64,000 bases of DNA from an uncultured Paracoccaceae bacterium (lineage in GTDB: Bacteria; Pseudomonadota; Alphaproteobacteria; Rhodobacterales; Rhodobacteraceae), in NCBI GenBank assembly GCA_947503175.1, contig CANNCO010000001.1, forward strand, positions 1,488,001 through 1,552,000, written 5' to 3'. Each line of letters opens with the position of its first letter. Position 1 is the stretch's first letter. Position numbers and translations under genes: made by a program. Below the pieces are notes generated by a model. It searched no databases and was not told the DNA's origin. It saw only the letters and a program-made list of their open reading frames with translations. Of the stretch, positions 26,792 to 37,148 are shown piece by piece.

Positions 26792-27730
26792 ATGAGACGC
26801 AAGATCATTATCGATACCGATCCGGGTCAGGACGATGCAGTGGCGATCCTTCTGGCGCTGGCCAGCCCCGAGAATATCGAGGTTCTGGGGATCACGGCGG
26901 TGGCCGGGAACGTCCCCCTGCCACTGACGCAAAGGAACGCGCGCATCGTCTGCGAACTGGCCGGTCATACGAGCATTCCGGTCTTTGCGGGCTGCGAAGC
27001 GCCCCTATCGCGGAAACTGGTGACGGCAGAGCATGTGCACGGCAAGACCGGACTAGACGGGCCGCAACTGCCAGACCCGACCATGGCGCTGCAGGATGCG
27101 CATGGGGTCGATTTCATCATCGAGACGTTACGGCGCGAGGCCGCCGGGTCGGTCACGCTTTGCCCGATCGGGCCACTGACCAATATCGCAACCGCATTCC
27201 AGCGCGCACCGGATATCATCGGGCGGGTGCAGGAGATCGTGCTCATGGGCGGTGCTTACTTCGAGGTCGGCAACATCACCCCGGCGGCAGAGTTCAACAT
27301 CTATGTCGATCCGGAAGCGGCTGATATCGTGTTCAAATCCGGTGTGACGACCACTGTCATGCCGCTTGACGTAACGCATAAGGCGCTGACCACCGCATCA
27401 CATGTGCAGGGCTTTCGTAGCATGGGCACCCATGTGGGGCGGATGGTGGCCGAGTGGACCGATTTCTTCGAACGCTACGACAAGGAGAAGTATGCAAGCG
27501 AAGGCGCGCCGCTGCATGACCCCTGCGTGATTGCATATCTGATCGAACCGGAGATGTTTCAGGGACGCCATGTGAATGTCGAGGTGGAGACCGGGTCGGA
27601 CCTGACCCTTGGCATGACGGTCGCCGACTGGTGGGGCGTCACCGACCGGCCAAAAAACGCGCAGTTCATGGGATCGGTGGACGCGGATGCCTATTTCAGT
27701 CTTCTGACCTCTCGCATCGCCCGGTTATGA
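26792..27730 (+). CDS. Nucleoside hydrolase (inosine-uridine preferring type)
   Basis: A 312-residue enzyme of the nucleoside hydrolase superfamily that splits ribonucleosides into base and ribose. The calcium-binding signature DTDPGQDDAVAIL sits at the N-terminus, and further ligand residues occur in VLMGGAYFEVGNITPAAEFNIYVDPEAA and in LHDPCVIAYLI. I chose the ATG giving MRRKIIIDTDPGQDD; an earlier in-frame ATG would add 17 residues. It leads a run of plus-strand genes (GNAT, BKACE, SelO), suggesting a catabolic operon, though the substrates do not obviously connect. Confidence 0.93.
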   Translation: MRRKIIIDTDPGQDDAVAILLALASPENIEVLGITAVAGNVPLPLTQRNARIVCELAGHTSIPVFAGCEAPLSRKLVTAEHVHGKTGLDGPQLPDPTMALQDAHGVDFIIETLRREAAGSVTLCPIGPLTNIATAFQRAPDIIGRVQEIVLMGGAYFEVGNITPAAEFNIYVDPEAADIVFKSGVTTTVMPLDVTHKALTTASHVQGFRSMGTHVGRMVAEWTDFFERYDKEKYASEGAPLHDPCVIAYLIEPEMFQGRHVNVEVETGSDLTLGMTVADWWGVTDRPKNAQFMGSVDADAYFSLLTSRIARL

Positions 27731-27758
27731 CCGGGCCCGAACCGGAAAGACATGACCG

Positions 27759-28217
27759 ATGAGCGCCGCACTGCACCTTGCCGGGCCGGAGGATCTGGCA
27801 GCCCTCATGCCGATGGTGGCTGCCTATCACGAAGAGGAAGGCATCACGTCGGATGACGAGCACCGGCAGGCGGCACTTGGGCCCCTGCTGGAGGCAAGCC
27901 CGATGGGATGTGTCTATCTGATCGGGCCGCGGCGGGCACCGATCGGCTATCTTGCCATCACCTTCGGCTGGTCGATCGAGTTCGGCGGGATGGACGGGTT
28001 CATCGACGAGTTTTTCATCCGTCCCGGCGTGCGCGGGCGGGGCGTGGGGTCAGAGGTTCTGCACGCGCTTCTGCCGCAGATGGATGCGGCGGGTATCCAT
28101 GCGCTTCACCTCGAGGCATCCAGCGACCGGCCCCGGCTGGCGAAACTGTATTCCCGCGCCGGGTTCCGGCTGCGGGACGGGTACCACCTGATGACCAGAA
28201 CGGCGCGCAAGCGGTGA
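27759..28217 (+). CDS. GNAT family N-acetyltransferase
   Basis: A 152-residue acetyl-CoA-dependent acetyltransferase. Motif A of the GNAT fold is seen in DEFFIRPGVRGRGVGSEVLHALL, and the C-terminal segment LYSRAGFRLRDGYHLMTR is typical. The acceptor is unknown. Its TGA stop overlaps the ATG of the downstream BKACE gene by one base (TGATG), so the two are coupled. It lies 28 bases after the nucleoside hydrolase gene. Confidence 0.88.
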   Translation: MSAALHLAGPEDLAALMPMVAAYHEEEGITSDDEHRQAALGPLLEASPMGCVYLIGPRRAPIGYLAITFGWSIEFGGMDGFIDEFFIRPGVRGRGVGSEVLHALLPQMDAAGIHALHLEASSDRPRLAKLYSRAGFRLRDGYHLMTRTARKR

Positions 28218-29110
28218 TGCGTCCGGTCTGGCTTGAGGCGGCACTTAACGGCCCGTGGTCGCGGGATCATCAGCCGTTGATCCCGGTCACGGCGAATGAG
28301 ATCGTGGCGGATGCGCTGGCCGCCGCGGATGCGGGCGCGGCGATCGTGCATTTCCACGCCTATGACCCGGAAACGGGGCGTCAACGCGACGACTACGACA
28401 TCTATGCCCCGATCATCGAGCGGATCAGGGGCGCGCGGGACGTGATCTGTTACCCCACCCTGCCCTTCATGGGTGGCGCGGACGCCGCGGCCCCGATGGA
28501 TGCGGCCGCGCGGTTCGAGGCAGTGGACCGGCTGGTTGATGCAGGGCTGATCGAATGGTCGGTCGTCGATCCGGGATCGACCCATATTGCGCGGTTTGAT
28601 GGTATTCGGGAAGGCCGCGAGGGGTTCACCTATTCCAACCCGGAGGCCCATGTAAGGCACGGGCTGGAGCTGGCGCAAGCGCGCGGTATCACGCCGTCCT
28701 ATGCGATTTATGAACCCGGATTCCTGCGGCTCGGCGCCGCGCTGGCCGCCGCCTATCCCGGCGCGCCGGTCCCGATTTACAGGTTCATGTTCTCTGACGA
28801 TCTGAGTTTCGGATTTCCGCCGCGGGAATGGGCTCTGGACGCCTATCTGGCGCTTCTGGACGAGACGGCTCCCGGCGCGCCGTGGATGGTGGCGGGGCTG
28901 GGCGTCGACATCGGGCCGCTGATCCCGTTGACTGTGGCACGCGGCGGGCATGTGCGGACAGGGTTGGAGGATGCGCGGTTTGGCTGCGAGACCGGGAATG
29001 CCGCGCTTGTGGCGCAGGCGGCGGGCCTGATTGAAGATGCCGGCGGTGGGCTGGCGACGGTCGCCGAAGTACGTGCCGAGTTGGCCTACGCCACTGGCAA
29101 TGGCCCCTGA
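28217..29110 (+). CDS. BKACE family (beta-keto acid cleavage, DUF849) enzyme
   Basis: A 297-residue TIM-barrel enzyme of the BKACE/Kce family, which condenses a beta-keto acid with acetyl-CoA to give acetoacetate and a CoA ester. Zinc-binding His-X-His is in AAIVHFHAYDPETGRQ, and the distal GHVRTGLEDAR motif with its Glu is intact. The usual Arg of HxHxRD is Tyr here (HFHAYD), marking a subgroup of unknown specificity. The start overlaps the GNAT stop; an open frame extends further upstream through the GNAT gene but is only a shadow. Substrate not predictable. Confidence 0.85.
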   Translation: MRPVWLEAALNGPWSRDHQPLIPVTANEIVADALAAADAGAAIVHFHAYDPETGRQRDDYDIYAPIIERIRGARDVICYPTLPFMGGADAAAPMDAAARFEAVDRLVDAGLIEWSVVDPGSTHIARFDGIREGREGFTYSNPEAHVRHGLELAQARGITPSYAIYEPGFLRLGAALAAAYPGAPVPIYRFMFSDDLSFGFPPREWALDAYLALLDETAPGAPWMVAGLGVDIGPLIPLTVARGGHVRTGLEDARFGCETGNAALVAQAAGLIEDAGGGLATVAEVRAELAYATGNGP

Positions 29111-29129
29111 AAGGACCTAAATCCAGCCT

Positions 29130-30560
29130 ATGACCCTGCATATCCCCTTTGACAACAGCTATGGCCGCCTGCCGGAGCGGTTTTATGCGCGGCAGGGCCC
29201 TGCCCCCGTACCCGCGCCGAAGATGGTGAAAGTGAACGACGATCTGGCGCGCGAACTGGGGATCGACCCGGACGTGCTGCGTTCGGATGACGGCGTTGCG
29301 GTTCTGGCCGGGAATGCGGTGCCCGAGGGCGCAGATCCGCTGGCGCAGGTCTATGCCGGGCACCAGTTCGGTGGCTGGTCGCCGCAACTGGGCGACGGGC
29401 GGGCGCTGCTCTTGGGCGAGGTCGTGGATACCTCCGGAACGCGGCGGGATATCCAGCTCAAGGGGTCCGGTCGGACACCATACAGCCGGATGGGCGACGG
29501 GCGGGCATGGTTGGGCCCGGTGATGCGGGAATACATCGTCTCCGAGGCAATGCATGCGCTTGGGATCCCCACGACGCGGGCCTTGGCGGCAGTGACCACC
29601 GGCGCGCCGGTTCTGCGCGAGGCCCCCTATCCCGGCGCGGTGCTCACACGCGTGGCGACCAGCCATATCCGTGTGGGGACGTTTCAGTTCTTTGCATCGC
29701 GACAGGACGAAGACGCCCTGCGGCGGCTGACCGACCACGCCCTTGCGCGCCATTACCCCGAGGCCGAGGGTGCGCTTGGGCTGCTGGATGCGGTGATTTC
29801 CGCACAGGCCAAGCTCGTGGCGCAGTGGATGGGCGCGGGCTTTATCCACGGGGTCATGAACACCGACAATACGGCCATATCGGGCGAAACCATCGATTAT
29901 GGTCCCTGCGCCTTCATGGATACCTATGAGCCGGGCAAGGTGTTTTCGTCCATCGACCAGTTCGGGCGCTACGCCTATAATAAGCAGCCCGATATCATGG
30001 TCTGGAACCTTGCGCAGTTTGCCACGGCGATCCTGCCGCTGATCGACAAGGATCAGAACACGGCCATCGAAGTCGCGACCGACTCCGTGAACCGCTTTCC
30101 CGAACTGTTCCGCGCGGCGTGGCTGGAGGTGTTCCGACACAAGATCGGGCTGGCCGATGTCGAAGACGGAGATGCTGAACTGATCCACCGCCTCTTGGAC
30201 CTGATGGCCAAAGGCGAGGCGGACTTCACCAACTTCTTCCGGGCCTTGGGCGGGAATGATGCGGTCGATCAGGTGCTGGACCGCGAGGCGTTCGATGCCT
30301 GGGCCGCCGACTGGCAGGCCCGAGTCGACCGTGACAGTGGCGATGCGGCAGATATCATGGCGCGCGCAAACCCCGTTCTGACCCCACGCAACCACCGGAT
30401 CGAAGAGGCAATTGAGGCGGGCGTCGCGGGTGATTTCGCGCCGTTCGAACGGTTGCATGGCGCGTTGGCCGCACCGTTTGACGAAGATGATGCGACCGAG
30501 GATCTGCGGCGCCCACCCGCGCCCGATGAGGAAGTGCGTCAGACCTTCTGTGGGACGTGA
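29130..30560 (+). CDS. selO: Protein adenylyltransferase SelO (YdiU family)
   Basis: A 476-residue pseudokinase-fold enzyme that transfers AMP from ATP to Ser/Thr/Tyr of target proteins and is tied to redox stress in E. coli. Conserved blocks include [18 protein letters not shown], the nucleotide-binding [21 protein letters not shown] and the metal/catalytic stretch [20 protein letters not shown]. Like most bacterial forms it ends FCGT, with ordinary Cys (TGT) where many eukaryotic SelO proteins carry selenocysteine. It is 19 bases after the BKACE gene and followed by a 209-base gap before phzF. Confidence 0.95.
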   Translation: MTLHIPFDNSYGRLPERFYARQGPAPVPAPKMVKVNDDLARELGIDPDVLRSDDGVAVLAGNAVPEGADPLAQVYAGHQFGGWSPQLGDGRALLLGEVVDTSGTRRDIQLKGSGRTPYSRMGDGRAWLGPVMREYIVSEAMHALGIPTTRALAAVTTGAPVLREAPYPGAVLTRVATSHIRVGTFQFFASRQDEDALRRLTDHALARHYPEAEGALGLLDAVISAQAKLVAQWMGAGFIHGVMNTDNTAISGETIDYGPCAFMDTYEPGKVFSSIDQFGRYAYNKQPDIMVWNLAQFATAILPLIDKDQNTAIEVATDSVNRFPELFRAAWLEVFRHKIGLADVEDGDAELIHRLLDLMAKGEADFTNFFRALGGNDAVDQVLDREAFDAWAADWQARVDRDSGDAADIMARANPVLTPRNHRIEEAIEAGVAGDFAPFERLHGALAAPFDEDDATEDLRRPPAPDEEVRQTFCGT

Positions 30561-30769
30561 GCGGCGGGTCGGTTCATCGGCCACAGCCCAGCCGAGAACA
30601 GCGCCAGCGAGACGAAGCCGAAGGCATCGAGCCTGTCTTTACGGTCGATTGCGCGCCTCCTGTCGGCAGGGGTGGCGGGCAAGCTGTGGGAAGTCAAGCC
30701 GAAGGGCTGGCAGGCCGCGACGCGCTGTGCCATGGATCGGTCAGCCGCCACGATACTCACGAGACCCAA

Positions 30770-31630
30770 ATGACTCGCTTTCTGATCCTCGATGTGTTCA
30801 CGGATGCCCCTTTCGGGGGCAATCCGCTGGCTGTCATTCCCGATGCAACGGGGTTGTCCGAAGAGATCCTGCAGAGAATTGCACGAGAGTTCAATTTCTC
30901 GGAATCGACCTTTGTCTATCCGCCCGAGGATCCTGCCCATACCGCGCGGGTGCGGATTTTCACGCCAACGACGGAGCTGCCTTTTGCCGGGCATCCGACC
31001 GTTGGAACCGCGCTGGCGCTGGCGGGCTTGGGGCATGGGCCTGAGATGGTGTTGGAACTCGGTGTCGGTCCGATCCCGGTGACGGCACGGGATGGCCGGG
31101 CGGAGTTTACGACCCGCGTGCCGCTGACACGGGGTGCGCAACCCGTTGCGGGCGAGTTGGCTGAGTGCCTGTCGCTGGCTCCTGAGGCGATCAGAACGGA
31201 TCGCCATGGGCCGGAAATGGCGGGGGTCGGGCTGACATTCTGTTTGGTCGAGCTTGCAGACAAGGCTGGACTCGGCGCTGCAACCCCCGATCTGGCGGCG
31301 TTTCGGCGGGCAGCGGATACCTATTCGGACCGGCCGAATTTCGGTGTATTCTGCTACGCCCGCAACGGGAACGACATATTTGCAAGGATGTTCGCGCCCA
31401 CGGGCGGCATTCCCGAGGACCCTGCGACAGGTTCTGCCTCGGCTGCACTGACGGCCTTTCTTGCGACGCTGGAGGGGCAGGATATCTCGCTTGCCATCAC
31501 TCAAGGGGTCGAGATGGGGCGCCCGTCGCGGATCGATACTTCGGCCATGGTGGAAAACGGCGAGGTCACGGCGACGACGGTGGCAGGCAACGCGGTTCAG
31601 GTCGCCGAGGGCACGCTGACCCTGCCCTGA
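30770..31630 (+). CDS. PhzF family isomerase/epimerase-like protein
   Basis: A 286-residue protein with the duplicated diaminopimelate-epimerase-like fold of PhzF. Typical segments are FLILDVFTDAPFGGNPLAVI at the N-terminus, the catalytic Glu in EFNFSESTFVYP, ELPFAGHPTVGTA and GIPEDPATGSASAAL. Most such proteins are not in phenazine clusters and act on unknown small metabolites; no other phenazine genes are seen here. I placed the start at the ATG giving MTRFLILDV; the frame is open further upstream but without similarity. Confidence 0.92.
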   Translation: MTRFLILDVFTDAPFGGNPLAVIPDATGLSEEILQRIAREFNFSESTFVYPPEDPAHTARVRIFTPTTELPFAGHPTVGTALALAGLGHGPEMVLELGVGPIPVTARDGRAEFTTRVPLTRGAQPVAGELAECLSLAPEAIRTDRHGPEMAGVGLTFCLVELADKAGLGAATPDLAAFRRAADTYSDRPNFGVFCYARNGNDIFARMFAPTGGIPEDPATGSASAALTAFLATLEGQDISLAITQGVEMGRPSRIDTSAMVENGEVTATTVAGNAVQVAEGTLTLP

Positions 31631-31691
31631 ACCCTTTCCCTTTGCCCCTGAATTTCCTATCAATCGGGACCGATGGGTGAGACGGACCGAG

Positions 31692-32117
31692 ATGCCAGAG
31701 ACGATCATCGAACGCTGCGAGGCCAAGGGCCTGCGCCTGACCGACCAGCGCCGCATTATTGCCGGTGTGCTGGAAGAGGCCGACGATCACCCGGATGTGG
31801 AAGAGCTCTATGCCCGGGCCGCCGCTGCCGATCCGCGCATTTCGCTTGCCACGGTCTATCGCACCGTGAAGCTCTTCGAAGAGGCCGGGATCATCGAGAA
31901 GCTGGAATTTGGCGACGGGCGCGCCCGGTATGAGGATGCGGAGCGCGACCACCACGATCATCTGATCGATATCCAGTCGGGCGAGGTGATCGAGTTCGTA
32001 GACCCTGACATCGAAGAACTTCAGGAACGTATCGCAAGACGGCTGGGCTATGAGTTGCGCGGGCACAAGCTTGAGCTTTACGGGGTGCCTCGGAAAAAGA
32101 GGACCGAAGGCTCCTGA
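31692..32117 (+). CDS. fur: Fur family metal-responsive repressor (probably Mur-like)
   Basis: A 141-residue winged-helix regulator of the Fur family. The DNA-binding domain (about 1-80) includes GLRLTDQRRIIAGVL and the recognition helix region RISLATVYRTVKLFEEAGII. Metal ligands are in ERDHHDHLIDIQSGEVIEF. The HHDHLID pattern matches alphaproteobacterial Fur, which in this class usually senses manganese (Mur), rather than Irr with its poly-His heme site. Start chosen at MPETIIERCEAKGLR. No metal transporter is adjacent, so targets are elsewhere. Confidence 0.9.
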   Translation: MPETIIERCEAKGLRLTDQRRIIAGVLEEADDHPDVEELYARAAAADPRISLATVYRTVKLFEEAGIIEKLEFGDGRARYEDAERDHHDHLIDIQSGEVIEFVDPDIEELQERIARRLGYELRGHKLELYGVPRKKRTEGS

Positions 32118-32228
32118 ACTACATCGTGGTTGCTCGGCTTTGCCTCCGCGCCCGAGGCGCGCGGCATGGAGTGAGTGCTGTGCTTTGCGCGCGTCGGGCT
32201 TCGATCTAGGATCGGACGGGAGATCTGA

Positions 32229-33098
32229 ATGCCCCAAGCTGTTCTGGAGAACGAGCCTGCAATCCGTTTGGCGGCCTTTCTTGGCGTTCTGGCCGTCATG
32301 GCGGTCTGGGAGGTCTGGACCCCGCGCAGGCGGGTCGAGATACCGCGACTTCTGCGCTGGTCCAACAATCTTGGCGTTGTCCTGCTGGACACCGTACTTG
32401 TGAGGCTCGCATTCCCGGTTTTGGCGGTCGGACTTGCCGTCCTTGCCGAAGAGAACGCATGGGGGCTTTTCAACCGGATCGATGTTCCGGGCTGGATCGC
32501 GATCTTGGTCGCCATCCTCGTGCTCGATCTTGCGATCTACCTTCAGCACGTCCTGTTCCACGCGGTGCCGTCGTTATGGCGCCTGCACCGGATGCACCAT
32601 GCGGACCTCGAATTCGATGTCACCACGGGCCTGCGGTTTCATCCAGTCGAAATCCTGCTTTCGATGGGCCTCAAGCTGGGTGTCGTCATGGCGATCGGGC
32701 CGCCGGCCATTGCGGTACTGATCTTCGAGGTCCTTCTGAACGCGACCGCGATGTTCAATCATTCGAACATAAGGCTGCCGTCGCGCGTCGATGCGCTGCT
32801 TCGGCTGATCGTCGTCACACCGGACATGCACCGCGTTCATCACTCGGTGAACCCGTCGGAGACCAACAGCAATTTCGGGTTCAACCTGCCTTGGTGGGAT
32901 CGCCTGCTTGGGACGTATCTGGCGCAACCGCGGGACGGCCACGAAGGGATGACAATCGGGATCGAGCAGTTTCGAAACAGGCGTGAGTTGTGGCTTGACC
33001 GGATGCTGATTCAACCCTTTCGCGGTCCGGCAAGCGGCTATCCGATAAACCGACCGGGGAAACCGACACCGGCGGATGAACGAAAGCGGCACCGCTGA
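32229..33098 (+). CDS. Sterol desaturase / fatty acid hydroxylase family membrane protein
   Basis: A 289-residue integral membrane di-iron enzyme. Four to five hydrophobic helices surround the histidine clusters HVLFH, HRMHH (in WRLHRMHHADLEF) and HRVHH (in DMHRVHHSVNP), the ligand set of the FA_hydroxylase superfamily. Members hydroxylate or desaturate lipids; the substrate here, possibly an ornithine lipid, carotenoid or fatty acid, cannot be told. It appears to be a single gene between fur and a DMT transporter, with no lipid-pathway neighbours. Confidence 0.9.
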   Translation: MPQAVLENEPAIRLAAFLGVLAVMAVWEVWTPRRRVEIPRLLRWSNNLGVVLLDTVLVRLAFPVLAVGLAVLAEENAWGLFNRIDVPGWIAILVAILVLDLAIYLQHVLFHAVPSLWRLHRMHHADLEFDVTTGLRFHPVEILLSMGLKLGVVMAIGPPAIAVLIFEVLLNATAMFNHSNIRLPSRVDALLRLIVVTPDMHRVHHSVNPSETNSNFGFNLPWWDRLLGTYLAQPRDGHEGMTIGIEQFRNRRELWLDRMLIQPFRGPASGYPINRPGKPTPADERKRHR

Positions 33099-33203
33099 GC
33101 GAATGGCGGTAGAGCGTACCGACCGCATTCCGAAGCTGTCCTTCTTCGAGGGAACGGATGCCGCCCCTTCCCTTCCGCGGCACGCTCCGGCATAGCGGTT
33201 CGC

Positions 33204-34103
33204 ATGACCCCTGCACCTCATTCGGCCAATTTGCGCGGCATGATCCTGATGACCACCGCGATGTTCTGTTTCGCGACCGCGGATGCGGTGATCAAGGTTC
33301 TGTCGGCCACCCATTCCAATGGTCAGATCATCTGGATCGCCGGGATCGGCGGCACGCTGGTCTTTGCAATCGCCGCCCTGATCGCACGGCAGCGGCTGAT
33401 CACACAGGATGTCCTGGCACCCGCCGTAATGCTGCGCGTTCTCACCGAAGCAGTGGGAACCATCGGGATCGTCAGCGCGCTGTCGCTGGCGCCCCTGTCC
33501 ACGGTCGTGGCGATCATGCAATCGGTGCCGCTTCTGGTCACAAGCGGTGCCGCGCTGTTTCTGGGGGAACGTGTGGGCTGGCGGCGCTGGGCAGCGATCC
33601 TGATCGGGCTTGCAGGCGTGCTGATCATCCTACGCCCCGGAACCGACAGCTTTACCCCGGCCGCCCTTCTGGCCGTGCTTGCGGCAGTCTCTCTGGCTGG
33701 GCGGGACCTGTGCACACGGCTTGTGCCCCATACTGCCACCAACTTTCAGTTGGGCATCTGGGGCTTTACCGGGCTGATCCCTGCCGGGTTCGTCCTTGTC
33801 GCCTTTGAAACCGCGGGGTCCGGTCCGTTCACGCCCCTGATCACGGCCCAATATGTCGCGATCACGCTTCTGACCGCCGCCGCGATCCTCACGATCACCA
33901 TGGCCATGCGCGTGGGCGATGTGGCCGTGGTCTCCCCGTTCCGCTACACGCGGCTGTTATTCGGGCTTCTGCTGGCCGTTCTATGGTTCGGCGAAAGCCC
34001 CGATGCCCCGACCTGGATCGGCGCGGCGATTGTCGCGGGCTCGGGCCTTTATACCTTCTACCGCGAACGCGCAGGGCGGATGGGTGCGACAGCGAAAGTG
34101 TGA
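33204..34103 (+). CDS. DMT superfamily transporter (EamA)
   Basis: A 299-residue inner-membrane protein with about ten helices in two EamA repeats. Repeat features are ALSLAPLSTVVAIMQSVPLLVTSGAALFLGE in the first half and VGDVAVVSPFRYTRLLFGLLLAVLWFGE in the second. The substrate is unknown. The TGA stop is followed directly by a 14-base palindrome that probably belongs to the eno control region, so the gene ends where the eno promoter begins. Confidence 0.9.
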   Translation: MTPAPHSANLRGMILMTTAMFCFATADAVIKVLSATHSNGQIIWIAGIGGTLVFAIAALIARQRLITQDVLAPAVMLRVLTEAVGTIGIVSALSLAPLSTVVAIMQSVPLLVTSGAALFLGERVGWRRWAAILIGLAGVLIILRPGTDSFTPAALLAVLAAVSLAGRDLCTRLVPHTATNFQLGIWGFTGLIPAGFVLVAFETAGSGPFTPLITAQYVAITLLTAAAILTITMAMRVGDVAVVSPFRYTRLLFGLLLAVLWFGESPDAPTWIGAAIVAGSGLYTFYRERAGRMGATAKV

Positions 34104-35474
<1,371 letters not shown>

Positions 35475-35486
35475 GCTGGCCCGCCA

Positions 35487-35927
35487 ATGGCATCAGTAAT
35501 GACGGCAGATGAGATCATCACCCAACTGGACCTCGCGCCCCATCCCGAAGGCGGACATTACCGCCAGACGTGGATTGACGAGAGGTCGGAAGGACGGCCT
35601 TCAGGCACCTGCATCTACTTCCTTTTGAAACAGGGGGAGGCAAGCCACTGGCACCGGGTCGATGCCACCGAGATCTGGCATTTCTATGCGGGTGCGCCCT
35701 TGGTCCTGTCACTTGCCGAAAGCGAAGCGGGTCCGGCAGTTGATCATATGCTGGGCCCCGATCTGGCCGCGGGCACGGTCCCCCAGATTATCGTGCCGAA
35801 GGATCACTGGCAGGCTGCCCGGGCGACCGACGGCTGGGCGCTGGTCGGCTGCACGGTCAGTCCCGGTTTTTCCTTCGACGGGTTCACCCTGGCACCGCCC
35901 GGGTTCGGCATCCCGCGCGAACCCTGA
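35487..35927 (+). CDS. Cupin (DUF985) family protein
   Basis: A 146-residue single-domain cupin of the DUF985/Cupin_5 type. Characteristic segments are LAPHPEGGHYRQTW, the metal-site stretch SHWHRVDATEIWHFYAGAPL and the C-terminal ALVGCTVSPGFSFDGFTLA. Related proteins include an uncharacterised RmlC-like sugar-binding cupin. A second ATG four codons in (35499) is an alternative start. It is 12 bases after eno, so the two may be co-transcribed; function unknown. Confidence 0.88.
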   Translation: MASVMTADEIITQLDLAPHPEGGHYRQTWIDERSEGRPSGTCIYFLLKQGEASHWHRVDATEIWHFYAGAPLVLSLAESEAGPAVDHMLGPDLAAGTVPQIIVPKDHWQAARATDGWALVGCTVSPGFSFDGFTLAPPGFGIPREP

Positions 35928-35976
35928 ATGCGGCACCAAATCATGCAAGGGAATGCGCAGCAGGCGCTCCGCCGGA

Positions 35977-37083
35977 TTATGCCTGCCCCAGCGGGCGGCT
36001 GATCTGGCCGCCGCCCACCGGGGCTGCGATGCCTGTCGTGCCCGGTGCCGTCGTGGGCAGACCGCAAAGCACCCGGACCGCGAGATAGGCAAAGGCCTGG
36101 GCCTCCAGAAGATCGCCATCCAGCCCGACCGCTTCAACCGGTTCGACCGGGCAGTCAAGCGCCGCTCCGATCATCTTCATCAGAACCGGGTTTTTCCGGC
36201 CTCCGCCCGTCACCAGCACCCGTGCCGGCGGCGTTGGACAATGGCTGATCCCGTCCATAACCGACGCGGCGACGACCGCCGTCAGGGTCGCGGCTGCATC
36301 GGCATCGGACAAGTTCTCAACCATCGCCGCCAGTCCGGGAAACCCGTCCCGGTCCAGTGACTTGGGCGGCATCTTCGCAAAATAGGAATGCTTCAGAAAC
36401 CTCTCGGGCACACCCTCGGCAACCTTCCCCATCGCCGCCAATGCCCCATCCAGATCGAAGCGATGACCGGTGCGTTCTGCCACAAGATCGTCGATGGGTG
36501 CGTTGGCCGGCCCCGTATCGAAGGCCAGAAGTGCACCGGGGGTTTCGGGCGCCGCGATGCGCGGATCGACCCATGTGAGATTTCCGACGCCGCCAAGGTT
36601 CAGGAAAGCCAACGGATCGGTCGCCCCGACCCAGATTGCGCAGGCATGGTGAAAGAATGGCGCAAGCGGCGCCCCCTGCCCGCCCATCCGCATATCCGTC
36701 GATCGGAAATCCCAGACGACCGGGCATTGCAGGATTTCGGCGAGCACCGAGCCATCGCCGGTTTGGTAGGTTTGACCGACTTCGGGCGCATGCCAAAGGG
36801 TCTGGCCGTGAAACCCGACCAGATCCGGCGCGTCGAACTCCGACAAAAGTACCGCATGCGCGGTCTCCACCACTTCAGCGGCGGCGGCCACGGCGTTGGG
36901 TTTGGCCGTCCAGCCAAGGGCCGCGCGCAGTGTTGCGCGTTCCGCGTCGGTATAGGCTCGGTATCTGCCGGGTCCGAAGCCCTCGATCACGCGCCCGTCT
37001 GTCACGACGACCGCCGCATCGACGCCATCCATCGAGGTGCCCGACATGGCCCCCAATGACCGGACCATACCCTGATCTGTCAT
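35977..37083 (-). CDS. anmK: Anhydro-N-acetylmuramic acid kinase
   Basis: A 368-residue cytosolic enzyme that opens and phosphorylates 1,6-anhydro-MurNAc to MurNAc-6-phosphate in peptidoglycan recycling. The ASKHA-fold signatures are [17 protein letters not shown] at the N-terminus, the nucleotide loop [11 protein letters not shown] and [14 protein letters not shown]. Length is normal. It is divergent from tyrS with 65 bases between start codons, and no other recycling gene is adjacent; nagZ lies 15 kb away. Confidence 0.95.
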   Translation of the reverse strand: MTDQGMVRSLGAMSGTSMDGVDAAVVVTDGRVIEGFGPGRYRAYTDAERATLRAALGWTAKPNAVAAAAEVVETAHAVLLSEFDAPDLVGFHGQTLWHAPEVGQTYQTGDGSVLAEILQCPVVWDFRSTDMRMGGQGAPLAPFFHHACAIWVGATDPLAFLNLGGVGNLTWVDPRIAAPETPGALLAFDTGPANAPIDDLVAERTGHRFDLDGALAAMGKVAEGVPERFLKHSYFAKMPPKSLDRDGFPGLAAMVENLSDADAAATLTAVVAASVMDGISHCPTPPARVLVTGGGRKNPVLMKMIGAALDCPVEPVEAVGLDGDLLEAQAFAYLAVRVLCGLPTTAPGTTGIAAPVGGGQISRPLGQA

Positions 37084-37148
37084 GGCTTTCCCTTACCGCC
37101 CCCCACCGCTATAGAACGGCGCTGAAGACAGAGCATAACCGAGTTGTG

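Noticed and set aside
29130-30560. Possible selenocysteine in SelO
   Set aside because: The codon at the relevant C-terminal position is TGT (Cys); the only in-frame TGA is the true stop four codons from there, and no SECIS-like hairpin is evident.
30770-31630. Phenazine biosynthesis from the PhzF-like gene
   Set aside because: No other phz genes are nearby and PhzF-like proteins occur widely outside phenazine producers.
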